From Laguncularia racemosa (taxonomy: Eukaryota; Streptophyta; Magnoliopsida; Myrtales; Combretaceae), in NCBI GenBank assembly GCA_037954665.1, contig JBBMOL010000038.1, positions 868,001 through 932,000 of the forward strand: 64,000 nucleotides of DNA, read 5' to 3'. This document shows positions 34,941 to 46,099 of this stretch, piece by piece. The notes beneath the pieces were generated by a model. It did no database searches, was not told the origin of the DNA, and saw nothing but the letters and a program-made list of their open reading frames with translations. Numbering within the stretch: the first letter of the stretch is position 1; each line of letters starts with the position of its first letter. Both the position numbers and the translations under genes were made by a program.

Positions 34941-35090
34941 TTAGTGTAATGGATGCAAGAATGATATGCATGTATCACGCGGATGCTAAAAGATAAAAGG
35001 GTTGACAACTGATTGACAATGTATTATTAAAACTTTATTTTTATTAATAATTCTGGAGTTCAATAAAAATGAAAGATTACAAATAATGCT
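34941..35090 (-). other. Spacer between ORF1 and gag
   Basis: A-rich on the coding strand with a ten-base A run near 34933-34942 that may have slipped and obscured the gag start. No frame supported. Confidence 0.5.
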
Positions 35091-36617
35091 CTATTTCCTA
35101 GCTCTTTTGGTCTTCTGTAGTGGAGGCTCAGGCTTCCCACTGATGATGGCTTCTAGTTCCTTGACCCTAGCTTGGCACTTCTCTAATTGTGTTTCTAGGG
35201 CCTTGTTTCTTTGGTCAGATTCCTTGAAGCGTCCCTTCCAGATGTCTTTCTTATAGTCTGCAGCTTCGAAGTATACTTCCATCCGGGCCTTGACCTGCTC
35301 CAGGTAGATCTCTGTCTCTGGATTGATCTTATCTGGTCTTGGCTGGGTGACGTCTGGAACCCGGTATGCTCTTTCCCCTGTCTGGTATAGTTGACGGATT
35401 ACGAACTCTCTGGTGGCTCGGTGTTTTCCCACTTCGCCATCTAGCTCGCCGAGGTCCACATTCGAGCTTTCGATTCTGGCTTCCCAAAGTGCTTTGACCT
35501 CTGTCAGCTTAGCAAATTTCTCGGCTACCAACAGGTTCGGATCCTGGTACTCAAAGGTGACTGCTTCGAGTGAAGGCCGATAAACTATGTCTTGGATGGT
35601 ACCGAATTGGTGGACTACGGAGTTGGGGTGATATCCGATACATCCGTTGATCCCGATTAATGGCACTGCTTGGAAATTACTACAGGTTAAGATGATTTTA
35701 TCGCAGTAACTCCACCTGGCTATCCATAGAATATCTTCGGCGCTAAGGCTTCTAAGAAGATCTACCCAACTGTGGTTGGTAATGTCGTCAGGTAACTTCA
35801 CCTTTTCTATACAGGAATCCACCAGATCCACCTGTTGGGCTAGGGTTTTCCTGACTATGTTCAGCCCGAAGCACTTGAGGTGGCTTACGAACCATATTAG
35901 CAGAAGGTTGATGCTGGAGCGGAGGATCCCATGGCCCTTCTTCTTAAGGAAATTCAAATTCCGGATCTATTCAGCCAGTAGAGCCGGGATGTAAGATCTT
36001 CCCTCCAGGAATTGGGTTACCAGCTCTGCAACCCGGTAGTGAATATAGAAGGTCCCGGTGGGGAACAGTATGGTGGCGAAGGCAGTCAAGATGAAAGCGT
36101 TCACCCTTCTCTGTCTGTAAGTCTTAGGGTCTCCACACAGGATGTCCTTTTTGTCCCCATTGTCTTCTCGGGCAATAAACCAGGCTTCTAAGTCATCCAT
36201 TCGTATGCAATACCCATTACAGTCTGCCAGGGCTTTGTTGACCGCTGTTTTGCGGATGCCTAGCAGTCTACTGAAGGTGCCGGCTGGCCCGGCCTCGAGG
36301 TCTGGAGTGTAAATCTGATCAGTCAGTGCTGGAGCCTGTAGCAACTGGGTGTACTCCTCCAGGGTAGGGGTGATCTCATGCGGTCCGATGAAGAAAGCTG
36401 CGGGCTCGATCTCCCATAACTGGAGCATGACCCGGACCATAGGTAAATTCGCCTCTAACTTAATCAGTGAGAGGATGGGGCCGATCTTCTGCTGGATGAA
36501 GACCTGCTCCTCTGGGTTGTACAAGGTAAACCAGTGGTCCAGTACCAATTTTGGGTCCAAAGGTTTGTACACCCGAATCTCTTTGCGGAGGAGGCGGTCG
36601 ACTACACTGCTAGCCAT
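35091..36617 (-). pseudogene. ORF1, plant-mobile-domain-like protein, one amber stop
   Basis: Lies between the primer-binding site and gag, the place of the extra ORF1 in Ogre elements. ATG at 36617-36615 opens 216 codons to TAG 35969-35967, after which the same phase continues to 35091, about 508 codons in all. The first part has LWEIEPAAFFIGPHEITPTL followed by EEYTQLL, near residues 67-93. The form 'aromatic-G-x-x-E/D-I/L-T-P-T-L/I-E-E-Y-x-x-L-L' resembles plant mobile domain and DUF7745-type proteins. The C-terminal part has a likely coiled coil (KALETQLEKCQARVKELEAI) and a basic tail ending KTKRARK, which could be a nuclear signal. Its role in Ogre elements is unknown. The family assignment is by motif resemblance only. 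Confidence 0.7.
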
Positions 36618-37107
36618 CTATTACAATAGGAAAAAGCCTAGTTACAAACAGAACTATGAAAATGTTACAGGGAAATAGTCCTGAACTCCAAGGACAAAAT
36701 AACAAACCATTACATTGTCATCCAATTGTCAACCCCTCGTACGATGTTATGTATGCAAGTAGGTTGGTTCTAACTGGTTCCCGAGCTCTATGGCCTCCCG
36801 CATTCTCAGAGAAATGGATCTCAGGCCATATCAAAGCATAGGGTGGGGTAGCCTAATCAGTCCCGAACGGTGAATCAACTCACTTCGCCCGAAACCTACA
36901 CAATGGCTCCCCGTCTCAGGTTTCTAGGACGGTCCGGGTTCGACCGCATCTACTCACGCAAACATATGTATGCATGCAAAAACCCCCATAGTAAAGAAAC
37001 TAAAATCTAACTAAATCCTGCAAAGTTAGTAACAAAGTAATGATTGAAACACATTTTTTTTAAGAGAACAGCTTGGAGAGATTCAGGTGGCTAGCCTGCT
37101 GGTATGG
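36618..37107 (-). other. 5' leader of the Tat/Ogre-like element
   Basis: Non-coding leader between primer-binding site and ORF1; no repeats seen. A short plus-strand frame (36656-36841) is not supported. Confidence 0.6.
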
Positions 37108-37126
37108 GTCCCCAGCGGAGTCACCA
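37108..37126 (-). other. Primer-binding site of the Tat/Ogre-like element
   Basis: Minus strand TGGTGACTCCGCTGGGGAC, three bases inside the LTR. It ends in TGG-type tRNA complement but is not the initiator-Met site; Ogre elements are described as using a tRNA-Arg-type site of this general form. The tRNA identity needs a tRNA comparison. Confidence 0.75.
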
Positions 37127-37129
37127 TCC

Positions 37130-39209
37130 TGTCGAGTCTAATTTCTGAATTCCCATTCCTAACCCGATCTAAACTAAACCCTGTGCTCATTTAATCTAGA
37201 TCCTCGACTTGAGTTAGGAATTTCGTTTGATTTTTGGAGTCGCCACCCAACTGTTGTTGGGAACAAATGAATTAAGACTAAAGGAGCGGATTAGTCTTAA
37301 TTTGGACTACTAGTCGTCGTTATTTCCTCTTCTCGTTTTTGTGAGAAGAGAAAAAGGGAAAACCAGAGTTTCTAAGTTCGGAGGCTAACCTATTAAAACC
37401 TATACGGTTACCACCTAATCTCCTAAAATTGTTCATCTTTAGAAATGTGTTTCATTGTGTTTCTGTTAATTTTTGTTATGTCTTTGAATTCATTTCAGAA
37501 AAAAGGATTTTTCATTTATCTTATGGGTTGACCCGAATGGGTGCCTACGTACCTGCTACTCAGGATCAAACAAGCCGTAGTTCACTTTTCTGAAAATCTT
37601 TAGTGCATGGGTGAATTTTAATTTTGAAATTTCTTTCGATTTATGTTCTTACCATTTTTGGGATTTTTCCTAAAAAACTCTAAGCCTAAGCTTGATTTCA
37701 TTTTGAAAATGATTTTTGTAGGGAGAACATCAATTTTGATTTATTTGACGAAAATGATTTTTCTAAGTGCTAAAACTTATTTATTTATCTTTTTATGATT
37801 TTTTTGTTATTTTTGTGATTTCTGAGAATTTTGGGGATTTTTGTGATTTTTGGGAATTTTTGTTGATTTTCGTGATTTTTTGGGAATTTTTGTGATTTTT
37901 GGGATTTTTTTTATTTATTATCTATCTTATTTGACATCTAAAATTTTATGATTTATTTTCCTAATTTTTTATTATTTTTCTATATTATTATTATTTTTCT
38001 TTTTTTTATTTATCTATTTATTATTTTTTTATTATTTTTTCTACATTATTAAATTCTAGAAAAATCTAATTTCTACATTTTCCTATTTATTAAAAATAAC
38101 ACAAATAAATAAATAAATAAATAACTAAATAACAAATAATAAATTAATTAATTCAGAATAAATAAATAAACAAAATTAATTAAATAAAAATAAAAAAAAT
38201 CCGGAAAATCCGACTTACCTGGATCCGGGTCGGTGCGCGGGTCGAGTCGAATTGGGTCGGGTCGGATCGGTCGGACACGACGGCGGGGTTGGCTCGTTCA
38301 CGGCGTTCCGGCGGTCCTTTGCGGCGGGTGAAGTGTCGAATCCTAGCTTCTTGAGGGTGTTGAATCCGATGGTGGTGGCAGTTTACTCCCAGCACGTCTC
38401 CTTGCGATGGCTCAACTCCGATCGGCGGTCGCAACTTTGGGTTTCCTCCGATCTACACTCTTTTCTCTCTCTCCCGCAATTCTGATCCGTGTTCTTGCTT
38501 CCTCATCTCCTCCTCTATTTATAGGTGCTTGAAACCGAGCTGGATAAGCTCGGATTTCCTCTGATTGAAGCTAATCGGATTTTCGGTTGAAAAACCAACT
38601 CCGATTCGTGCCCATCCAGTGATTTGTTGCGATTTGATTTTAATTAGATAATGTTTATCTTATTTTTGTTGGAGATCTGTTGGATTTGTGCAAAAAAAAT
38701 TGAATCAAAATGGCCGAAATACGAATTTTTCTTCGCCGGCGATCTCGGGCTCGAGGTAGGAGACGATCACGCGCCCGGCGCGTGTGTTTCTTCCAGCCAA
38801 TCAGATGCTGCCACATGTCCTGGATAAGTCGAAAAATTGCAAAATGCGGAAATTGCTTCCTCCGCGATTCGAACGTCTGACCGAGCCCCCCCGCGCGTGC
38901 GCCTAGCCATGGTCCCGACCAGTTGGGCTAGCCCACTTTTGCGATTTTATTTATTTCGCAAATTGTATATATGCAATGCAATTTTTCTATTTTTTTGTAT
39001 TTTTTGAAATTTCAAAAATTTGTAAAAATTGTTTATTATTCATTATTGCTATTTCCGAAATCATTTTTCAAAATTGAAGTGTTTTCCTATTTATTTTTAT
39101 TTTTTGAACATTTTTATTATTTTATGCTAAATTAGGAAAAATTAGGAAAAATTGAAAATTGATTATTATTGAAAATTATTGACTCCTAGGGAAAAATGGG
39201 GTGTTTACA
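37130..39209 (-). repeat. 5' LTR of the Tat/Ogre-like element
   Basis: 2,080 bp, TG...CA, partner of 24582-26647. The GC-rich block 38210-38480 and the T-rich block 37780-38060 are shared with the partner. Frames in the GC-rich block are present in both LTRs but run antisense or overlap the promoter and are not called. Confidence 0.93.
38515..38524 (-). promoter_or_regulatory. TATA box of the Tat/Ogre-like 5' LTR
   Basis: Minus strand CTATAAATAG, conserved in the other LTR at 25958-25967. Start of transcription is expected roughly 30 bp downstream, near 38485, giving a U3 of about 0.7 kb. Confidence 0.7.
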
Positions 39210-39214
39210 GTATA
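39210..39214. repeat. Target-site duplication GTATA, right copy
   Basis: Identical to 24577-24581. Confidence 0.92.
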
Positions 39215-41189
39215 CAACACAAGGTGCATCATATATGAAACAAAGTACATAAACTTACAAATCTTAAAATGGTTCAAGTTCAATTGTATCCTTTCACAAA
39301 TTTTCAAATTTGATTATGGCAAGTACCAAGAATTTATAGCCAGGAGTTTGCTTGAATGTCTTTTTTTCAATCTTTGTTATGTCTTCGTTACATTGTTTTG
39401 AAAGCCCCAAAATACTCAAAAAACTTCATAAATACGAAAACTTTCATGCACCCTTCAAAACCAAGAGAAGAAAATTTTATAGGGATTTTAAGACGGAAAC
39501 AACTTAATTAAAATTTCCTAATTAGTAAAGATTTCAATTTAGTAGTCACTATTTTCACCTTATAAATCACTCCTACTCCCTTTTTACAATCGCTATGGTA
39601 TATCACACCTCATTATAAAATTGAATGACTAATTATCCAATAAAAGTATTATTTTTAACACTCAATTTCTTTAACATGCACTTTCATGTTCTCTTCCTAT
39701 CCTTTCTAAAAGTAAAATTTCAAAATCTACAAACCCCACATAATAGTACTTAGTAGACTCCACCCACTCCCTTGTCCACTATCTAAGTCTTCGGCCAAAG
39801 AAAGAAGAAGACTCCATTATCATTTATCCATTCATCACTCTTGTTATTTCGACTCTCGCTCTCTCTACTCTCGCTCAGACACTCCGGTCTAAGCTCAAGG
39901 ATTCACATGCACTCAGCAATTGCTTTCATACTCGGCTTAAGCATTAGAATGTAGGCACTAGACTATTACTCTCAAATCTCGCTGTCACACTCGATTCTCG
40001 CTCTTGCCATCTCGCACTCAGCTTTTGCCTCTTGGCAATCGGCATTTGGACATCAAATTAGAATGGAGACTTGGACTTTTGCTGGCCATTATGAGCATTA
40101 CTCACAAGTAGATTCCACCTACTTCATTGTCTTTGGCCAAGAGAGAGAGAGAGAGACTCCACTATCCTTTGTTTAACTCTCGCATAGTCACACTCAACTC
40201 AACCTCAAGCACTCTACACTCGCACTCGGCTTTTGCTATTGTTGTCTCACACTTAGCTCTCACTCTTGCTCTCATTGTCTTGCACTCGACTTTCGTTCTC
40301 ACACTTAGCTTAACCTCATTAGTTAAACTATAGGTTAGTTTAAAAACATCCTTTTCAAACTTTATTTTACATAAATTGCTATAGTTCTTCTTTCATCTAC
40401 AATCTAATCATTATCTTCTTAGTTTTTTTTTTTTAAATTAATTCTTTAGATCCACTTGAGTGAGGAAAGCATAACCTATCAGTATTGGTTGGCCTTATTC
40501 TAAGTAGAGGTTGTTGTTGTTGGTTCTATTATGTGTGAGCATAATGTGTGTGGGACAACATTTAGCAAAAAATCACAAATAAGAAAGCTATTTGGAAGAA
40601 CCATGCTTTATAGGATTGAGAAGTATTAACTATAGGGAAAAACAAGGTGGAAGTAAATTGTTCATTGCACCTACTCAGCATATGTGAAAAAACTTTTCTT
40701 GAATTATCATAAATGACTTATGTTTTGTGAGGAACATGCTATGAATTTAACAATTATGATCAAACTTCAAAGTAATCCTTCATGTATAGTGTGCTCGATC
40801 AATTTGACATACTAACTCTAAGTTCCCATATTCATTAATTATCCCTAATTTACATACTTAAACCTTAATTCACTTTAATGATTATATATAAGCTTACAAT
40901 GAACCAATTCCATTTATATAATTGGCTAAATACTTTTATTGAGGAATTCTACTTGTAAAAGAGAGAGCAATGACTACATTTCACTGCTGATGTTAAATTG
41001 CATTCTATTTGATGCTTTCAATCTTTAAAGAAGATTCTCTTGTTGAGTATTGAGGAATAAAAAAATTCGTGTTTTTCCTATTGTGTTCTATTAAATAAAA
41101 TAAATGACTTTTTTATTATTTGATTAGAAAATATGCTCTTAACAAATTGTGCTTAGACTCTTTTTTTTTTTTTTGGTGTAATGACCCAA
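39215..41189. other. No gene seen; CTCGC/CACTCG-rich duplicated block at 39770-40320
   Basis: The words gtccactatctaagtcttcggccaaag (39773-39800) and tacttcattgtctttggccaag (40120-40141), each followed by agagag-rich sequence and gactccatta/gactccacta, show a segment repeated at about 340-bp distance. Between and after them CTCGCACTCGGCTTTTGC-like words recur. Short frames across it are low complexity. Confidence 0.5.
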
Positions 41190-43270
41190 GGAAAATGGAT
41201 CTAGATGAATTTGAGATTGACATAAATGTCAATGTCAATGACATAAAGGAAATTGAAATTCCAAAAACCAAATCTAAAAAGGAAGCACCGTCAAGAAAAA
41301 TAACAACTATATTAAGTTCTTAAGTTTCAAGCAATGTAGGTCAAAGTGACAATTCTAACAAACATAAGCTAACTTCTACTATGTAGAATGATATGGTGAA
41401 GAATAAATGGGGTAGATTATGTTGTATGCAATATTGAAAGCATATAGTGCAAATGGAACAAAGCACTTGCACAACCATTTAGCAACGTACTTAGAAAGAA
41501 AAAAAAAAAATCAAATGGACATAAGGCGATATCTTTTATCTGTTCAAGAAAAAGAAAGTGAGAATGAACATAGCTTAATCATAGGAAATTGGTCTTTTAA
41601 TCAAGAAACTTTTAGATAGAAACTTGTAAGAGCAATTATTGTCCATGAGTATCTTATTTCAATTATTGAGCATGAGTATTTTAGGGAGTATATTAGTAGC
41701 ATTCAGTCCCTTGTGAATCATGTGAGTCAAACCACTATGAAAAAAAGAGCTTATGAGCATCTATTGAGGGAAGAAAGAAACGTTGAGAGTGCTATTGAAA
41801 AGAGTTCAATCTTGAGTTGCAATCACAATAGATATGTGGACCTCAAACAAAAAAAGAAAAGGGGATACAAAATTTTCATAGCACACTTCATTGACAGCAA
41901 TTGGAGGCTTCAAAATCGAATCTTGGAGCAAGTTTTTTTGTTAACATATATATCTTTTTATTTTATCTAATGGAAAACTATTTTTACATTTTTTTTCTAT
42001 AGTTTTGTGTATGTTCCAACTCCTTACACAAATGAGGTTTTAAGTGATTACCTATTTAATTCATTAATGAATTGGAGTCTGGATAGAAAATTATCTATAA
42101 TCATTGTAGATAATTGTTCAACAAATTATGCCATGATGACAACCTTAATGTTGAAGCTACGAAAAGATAAATTAAATCTTCATGGGAAGATACTCTATAT
42201 GCATTGTTGTGTGCATATTTTAAATTTAATTGTAAATGAATGTGTAAATGTGATAGAAAAAGCAATAGACAAAATTCATGACAGTGTCGCATTTTGGTTA
42301 ATGACATTATCACGAGTGGAAAATTTTGTAGAGGCATGTAAGCAGTTAGATGTTTAATATCATGGAAAGTTTTGTTCATATTATAAGACCCGGTGGAATT
42401 ACATATATGATGTGCTTCTCACAACCATTGAATACAATGAAGTTTTCTATAGAGTCTAGTATATAGATAGACACTAAAAAAGTCTTCCCATAGATGAAGA
42501 TTAGGAATTGGCAAAAGAAATTTGCAAGAAGTTAGCCATATTTTATAAGGTAACTAATATGTTTTTTTTACTCAATATCTAACTGCAAATTATTATTTTG
42601 ATTGGCTAGAACGAGTCTTTTTATATGAATATTAGTACAAATGTACAATAGCTACTAGGATGTATGAGAAGTTTGAAAAATACTTGAGTAATGTGCATAT
42701 TATCATGGCTATTTGTATTGTTCTTAGTCTACATTTTAAGATGAACGTTGTGGACTTTATGTTTCCTATTGTTTATAGAGTGAGTACTTCATTAAAGATA
42801 CAAAATGTTAGGGATACTTGTTATGAATTTCTCCAAGAATATCAATCTAAAGTAAAATTTCGCTATAGTAAGAATGCAAGTACTTCTTCTATAGTTTCCT
42901 CAGTAGGTGGTGATGGTGCTTCTATTGATTCAATGAGAAAATCAAGGTTGATGCACTACTTAAGCACCATTAATACCAACGGTTAGATAAAATCAGAGTT
43001 AAACTACTATTTAGAAGAGCCTTTGTTGCCCTAAACTGATAGTTTTAATATCTTTAGATAGTGGGAATTAAATGGGAATGAAATATCCTACATTGCAACA
43101 AATAGCCAAAGATTTGTTAGCTATTCTTGTTTCCATAGTTGCTTTTGAATCTATATTTAGTGTTAGTGGATAGGTAATTAGTTTGTATAGAAGTCTGCTT
43201 AGTTCAGATACAATAAAGGCATTAATGTGTTTCCAAAGTTGGATATTAAGCGAAAAAAAAAGAGGCAATA
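41190..43270 (+). pseudogene. hAT transposase relic with BED finger (RICESLEEPER-like)
   Basis: Pieces of one transposase in order on the plus strand. There is an acidic N-terminus from 41195. A decayed BED zinc finger (YSANGTKHLHNHLATY, about 41439-41490) has lost cysteines. The core segment at 41713-41900 includes KKGYK-like KKRGYKIFIAHFIDSNWRLQNRI. At 42007-42350 are VPTPYTNEVLSDYL, DRKLSIIIVDNCSTN and HCCVHILNLIVNE. At 42660-42860 is MNVVDFMFPIVYRVS. The dimerisation domain at about 43070-43260 has YPTLQQIAKDLLAI and VAFESIFSVSG. Stops and frame changes separate the pieces. A T-rich stretch ending in ctatag at 42002 may be an old intron acceptor. It is a different copy from the relic at 860-1858. 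Terminal inverted repeats were not identified. Confidence 0.85.
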
Positions 43271-44662
43271 TCTTTTATTACACGGTATTGGCTTTCTTTT
43301 CTAATGAAACAATATTTTATTGCCATTTTATTTACTTTAATTTAGATATATTTTTCTCCTTGTGGGAGTAGAGATAATTGAAGAAGAGGATAAGATATAA
43401 AGTCTGATGTTTAAGTTCTAGTGATGAGATATATGTGATTACTCCACTGTATTGCATTTTTATATGGACAATTGGACATGTGATGGAAAACATGCACACT
43501 CAATGAGTTTTTTCATTAATTTTATCCTTCACTACAAATGTCTTTATTCTAATGTGTTGGAAGACCATGATGATTCATATGTGAATGTGATGTTATTTAT
43601 AAAATTTTCACATGTGAGGATGTTTATGATTTTAATATGAGTGTATGTTTATGACCATCATATAGGATGATATTAATATTATTGCCATTATCACTTATTA
43701 TGCTTTCTTTTGTTTTTTTTTTTTTATGATGGATTTATATAAACATGGAGCTTCCTCTTGTTTTATTCTTAGGAATGATGAAAGTTCATTTTAGAATCTT
43801 CACGTTTCATTTTATTCTTTAAGTTGTCGATTGCTTTAACCTAAACTATATAAATAAATGCAAAGGAATATCATCCATACCAACAAACTTAAAAAAAAAA
43901 AAAATGTAAAACAGGGTAGGTTCAATGTAACGAATACACCCTTATTGAGGTAAGATATGGGTTTTACTATAAAAACCCTATAGGGTTCTTGGAATTTAGG
44001 AAATTTTATAGGGTACTGAGGTAGGTTTGGGTTTTCCAAAACTCATCATAAACCTATTTCGATTATATTTCTAAATGGATGTAGAATAAAATTGTAATTT
44101 CATATCTATTTCCTTTTTCATATTTAGAAGCATTTTCTAAAATTGCATTCCTTAAAATAAAATTTGATTTCCAAACCCTAAAAAATTGCTTGAGCCCATA
44201 TGTAGTTTTCAAAGTTTGTTAACCTTTTCATCTCCTTCACCAACCAAAAGTGGGTCAAGGATTCATATAAACTTCTTTGTGTAGGTCGTCGTTTTCAAGC
44301 GCTTCGCTTCTGCTAGTGGTGGATAGCAGGTAATTTCATTTGGAAGCCAAAGCCAAGAAAGGTACAAACGAAGTGATGCCCCCTTTATAGTGATAGGTAG
44401 GGGAGCAACTTTGAGAGAAGGATCTTAGATAGGTAGCAACTAAAGAATGGAATCTTCTGAATTTAATATTCAAACTTAGTCTTCCCTTCTTTCTCTTGAT
44501 GAGGAAGGATCCCAAGGGGCTCTTAATGCTAGAGGCTTGGTAAAGGGAAACTAATTGTTACTAAAAAAAGTGGTTCCTTCAAAGTCCATGTCATGAGATG
44601 AGCTACTGTGTTCTACTCCAAAAACTGATAATTGCATAAATTACTTAAACAATATTTTTAAC
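43271..44662. other. No gene seen
   Basis: AT-rich spacer. 43915-44060 has ggttttactataaaaaccctatagggtt and nearby short palindromes that could be the end of the hAT element, but no partner end was found. Confidence 0.4.
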
Positions 44663-44682
44663 TATATATATATATATATATA
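44663..44682. repeat. (TA)n microsatellite
   Basis: About ten TA units. Confidence 0.85.
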
Positions 44683-45018
44683 AAAGATATTTTTTATAAT
44701 TACCATTATATACGGTTTTATTTTATTTTATTTAGTGAATATTTATAAATAATAAAATGGATTTAGCATTTTATTGATAATTTCATTCCATTCTATTCCT
44801 ATGCACTAAACATGACACTAGTGAGTATAAATTTGTCTAAATATCATAGTTAGGAATTGCCAAAGAAGTTGCGTATTTTCCGAACGATTGAGAAGGAACT
44901 CATTAAAGGTGGGTTTTATACAGCAAGCACAAAGCATAACTCCATAAAATTAACAAGGTATGTACAAAATAACAGCTCCACGTAGGAGCCACGTGTATCT
45001 TCGCACGTGACACAGCAG

Positions 45019-45951
45019 TCACACCAACGTTGTACATTTCGAAGTAGTAGGGTCAAACAATGCAGGCAACAGATATTGCCTCCCATTGACACCATGCGCA
45101 TTATAGCTAGCTCCACTGCTTTGGTCCACCAACAGCTCACCGGCATAGCCCGGATAGGCTCCTTTACCATACACTCCCGTGCAAGCCGAAGCCACTTCGA
45201 GCGGCGCGTCAGCCGAGCCCTGGAAGTACCCATTTTTGAACGGGTTCGTCACCGTTCCGGCCAAAAGGCTTGCGATATTTATTATCATGCCATCGACCCC
45301 CACGTCACCATTGGGCGCGCCGAGTGGAGCCGTTTGTGGGCCATAAATGGGCTGGTGGAACGGCCAAGCGCATTGACCTGGGCACTGAGTTACTGAGTTC
45401 CCAACCCAAATGAAAGCCGAGTCATGCGCCGAGTTTGAGCCGTGAAACCCGCAGCTACTCATACAAAACCCTTCAACAGCCACATCATCGGCCGTCAACA
45501 CGAGAGTCAACTCACCGGGTTTTGAGCCATATTTTTGAGCCAACCCGGAGATCTGATCACGCTTAAGGAGTTTCCCAAGTGAACAACTTTCATCCGAGAA
45601 TTGATTGGACAAGACTACCTTGGTGCCCTTTTTTCCCGCTTTTGTCAAGTAAACTTGGACCTTACTCCACCAGGTAGAGACCAAAGGGGCATCCTTTTGG
45701 TGATTACTTTGTTGGTCAAGAGAGAGAAAGAAATCAGAAACAATGGATTTTTGTGCAGGTGTAAATTTTCCATACCAGAGAATGGTAATAGGTAAATTTC
45801 CTGGGAGTAACTTGCCATTATGGTATTTTAGTTTCATGGGAGGTGGCTCATACAATGAAGTTAACCTACGAGCCCCTAGGGACATGTTGGCAAAGTTTAA
45901 GAGAAACAAGAAAAGAGCTAAAAGTGTATGGCTAAACTGAGAGATTCCCAT
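45019..45951 (-). CDS. EXORDIUM-like protein (phosphate-induced protein 1 family)
   Basis: A secreted plant protein of the EXORDIUM/PHI-1 family, acting in the apoplast and cell wall; relatives in Arabidopsis are linked to brassinosteroid-dependent growth and carbon status. Starting at ATG 45951-45949 the product is 310 residues, the usual length for EXO/EXL proteins (about 305-315). Residues 1-27 form a signal peptide with a hydrophobic core LLALFLFLLNF. Family motifs are LKYHNGKLL (41-49), ILWYGKFTP (58-66), STWW (92-95), the cysteine-bearing GFCMSSCGFHGS (161-172), WVGNSVTQCPGQCAWPFHQP (182-201) and PNGDVGVDGMI (213-223). The gene is intronless, as is normal for the family. The open frame continues 47 codons upstream to 46092, but that part is AT-rich leader without family similarity, crosses the TATA box, and would hide the signal peptide. 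No breaks seen; it is probably functional. Confidence 0.95.
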   Translation of the reverse strand: MGISQFSHTLLALFLFLLNFANMSLGARRLTSLYEPPPMKLKYHNGKLLPGNLPITILWYGKFTPAQKSIVSDFFLSLDQQSNHQKDAPLVSTWWSKVQVYLTKAGKKGTKVVLSNQFSDESCSLGKLLKRDQISGLAQKYGSKPGELTLVLTADDVAVEGFCMSSCGFHGSNSAHDSAFIWVGNSVTQCPGQCAWPFHQPIYGPQTAPLGAPNGDVGVDGMIINIASLLAGTVTNPFKNGYFQGSADAPLEVASACTGVYGKGAYPGYAGELLVDQSSGASYNAHGVNGRQYLLPALFDPTTSKCTTLV

Positions 45952-46065
45952 TTGGGGTTGAATCTTCAAGGTGATCAAATCAAAATGGTGTTGGAGGAGG
46001 TCAGAGGGAGGGTAGAGAGATTTTGAATTTCGTAGTGATGAAAATGAAGATAAAGGAACGTTAAG

Positions 46066-46073
46066 TATATATA
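46066..46073 (-). promoter_or_regulatory. TATA box of the EXORDIUM-like gene
   Basis: tatatata about 115 bp upstream of the chosen ATG on the minus strand, giving a leader of roughly 85 nt. An RY-type word (TGCATGCA) lies just upstream at 46084-46091. Confidence 0.65.
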
Positions 46074-46099
46074 GGTGAATAAGTGCATGCACTAAGATA

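Larger units (their letters stand above)
24582..39209 (-). mobile_element. Full-length Tat/Ogre-like LTR retrotransposon, minus strand
   Basis: A 14,628-bp element bounded by perfect GTATA duplications. Reading the minus strand: 5' LTR 39209-37130, primer-binding site 37126-37108, ORF1 36617-35091, gag-protease about 34940-31851, candidate intron 31863-31748, RT-RNase H-archaeal-type RNase H-integrase to 28289, repeat-rich 3' UTR, polypurine tract 26660-26648, 3' LTR 26647-24582. An extra ORF before gag, the second RNase H, a tandem-repeat 3' UTR and a short intron before RT are together the hallmarks of the Tat/Ogre group. It is shorter than typical Ogre elements (often over 20 kb). The LTRs differ by only a few per cent by eye, yet seven in-frame stops and one frame shift disable the coding region. 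Confidence 0.93.
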
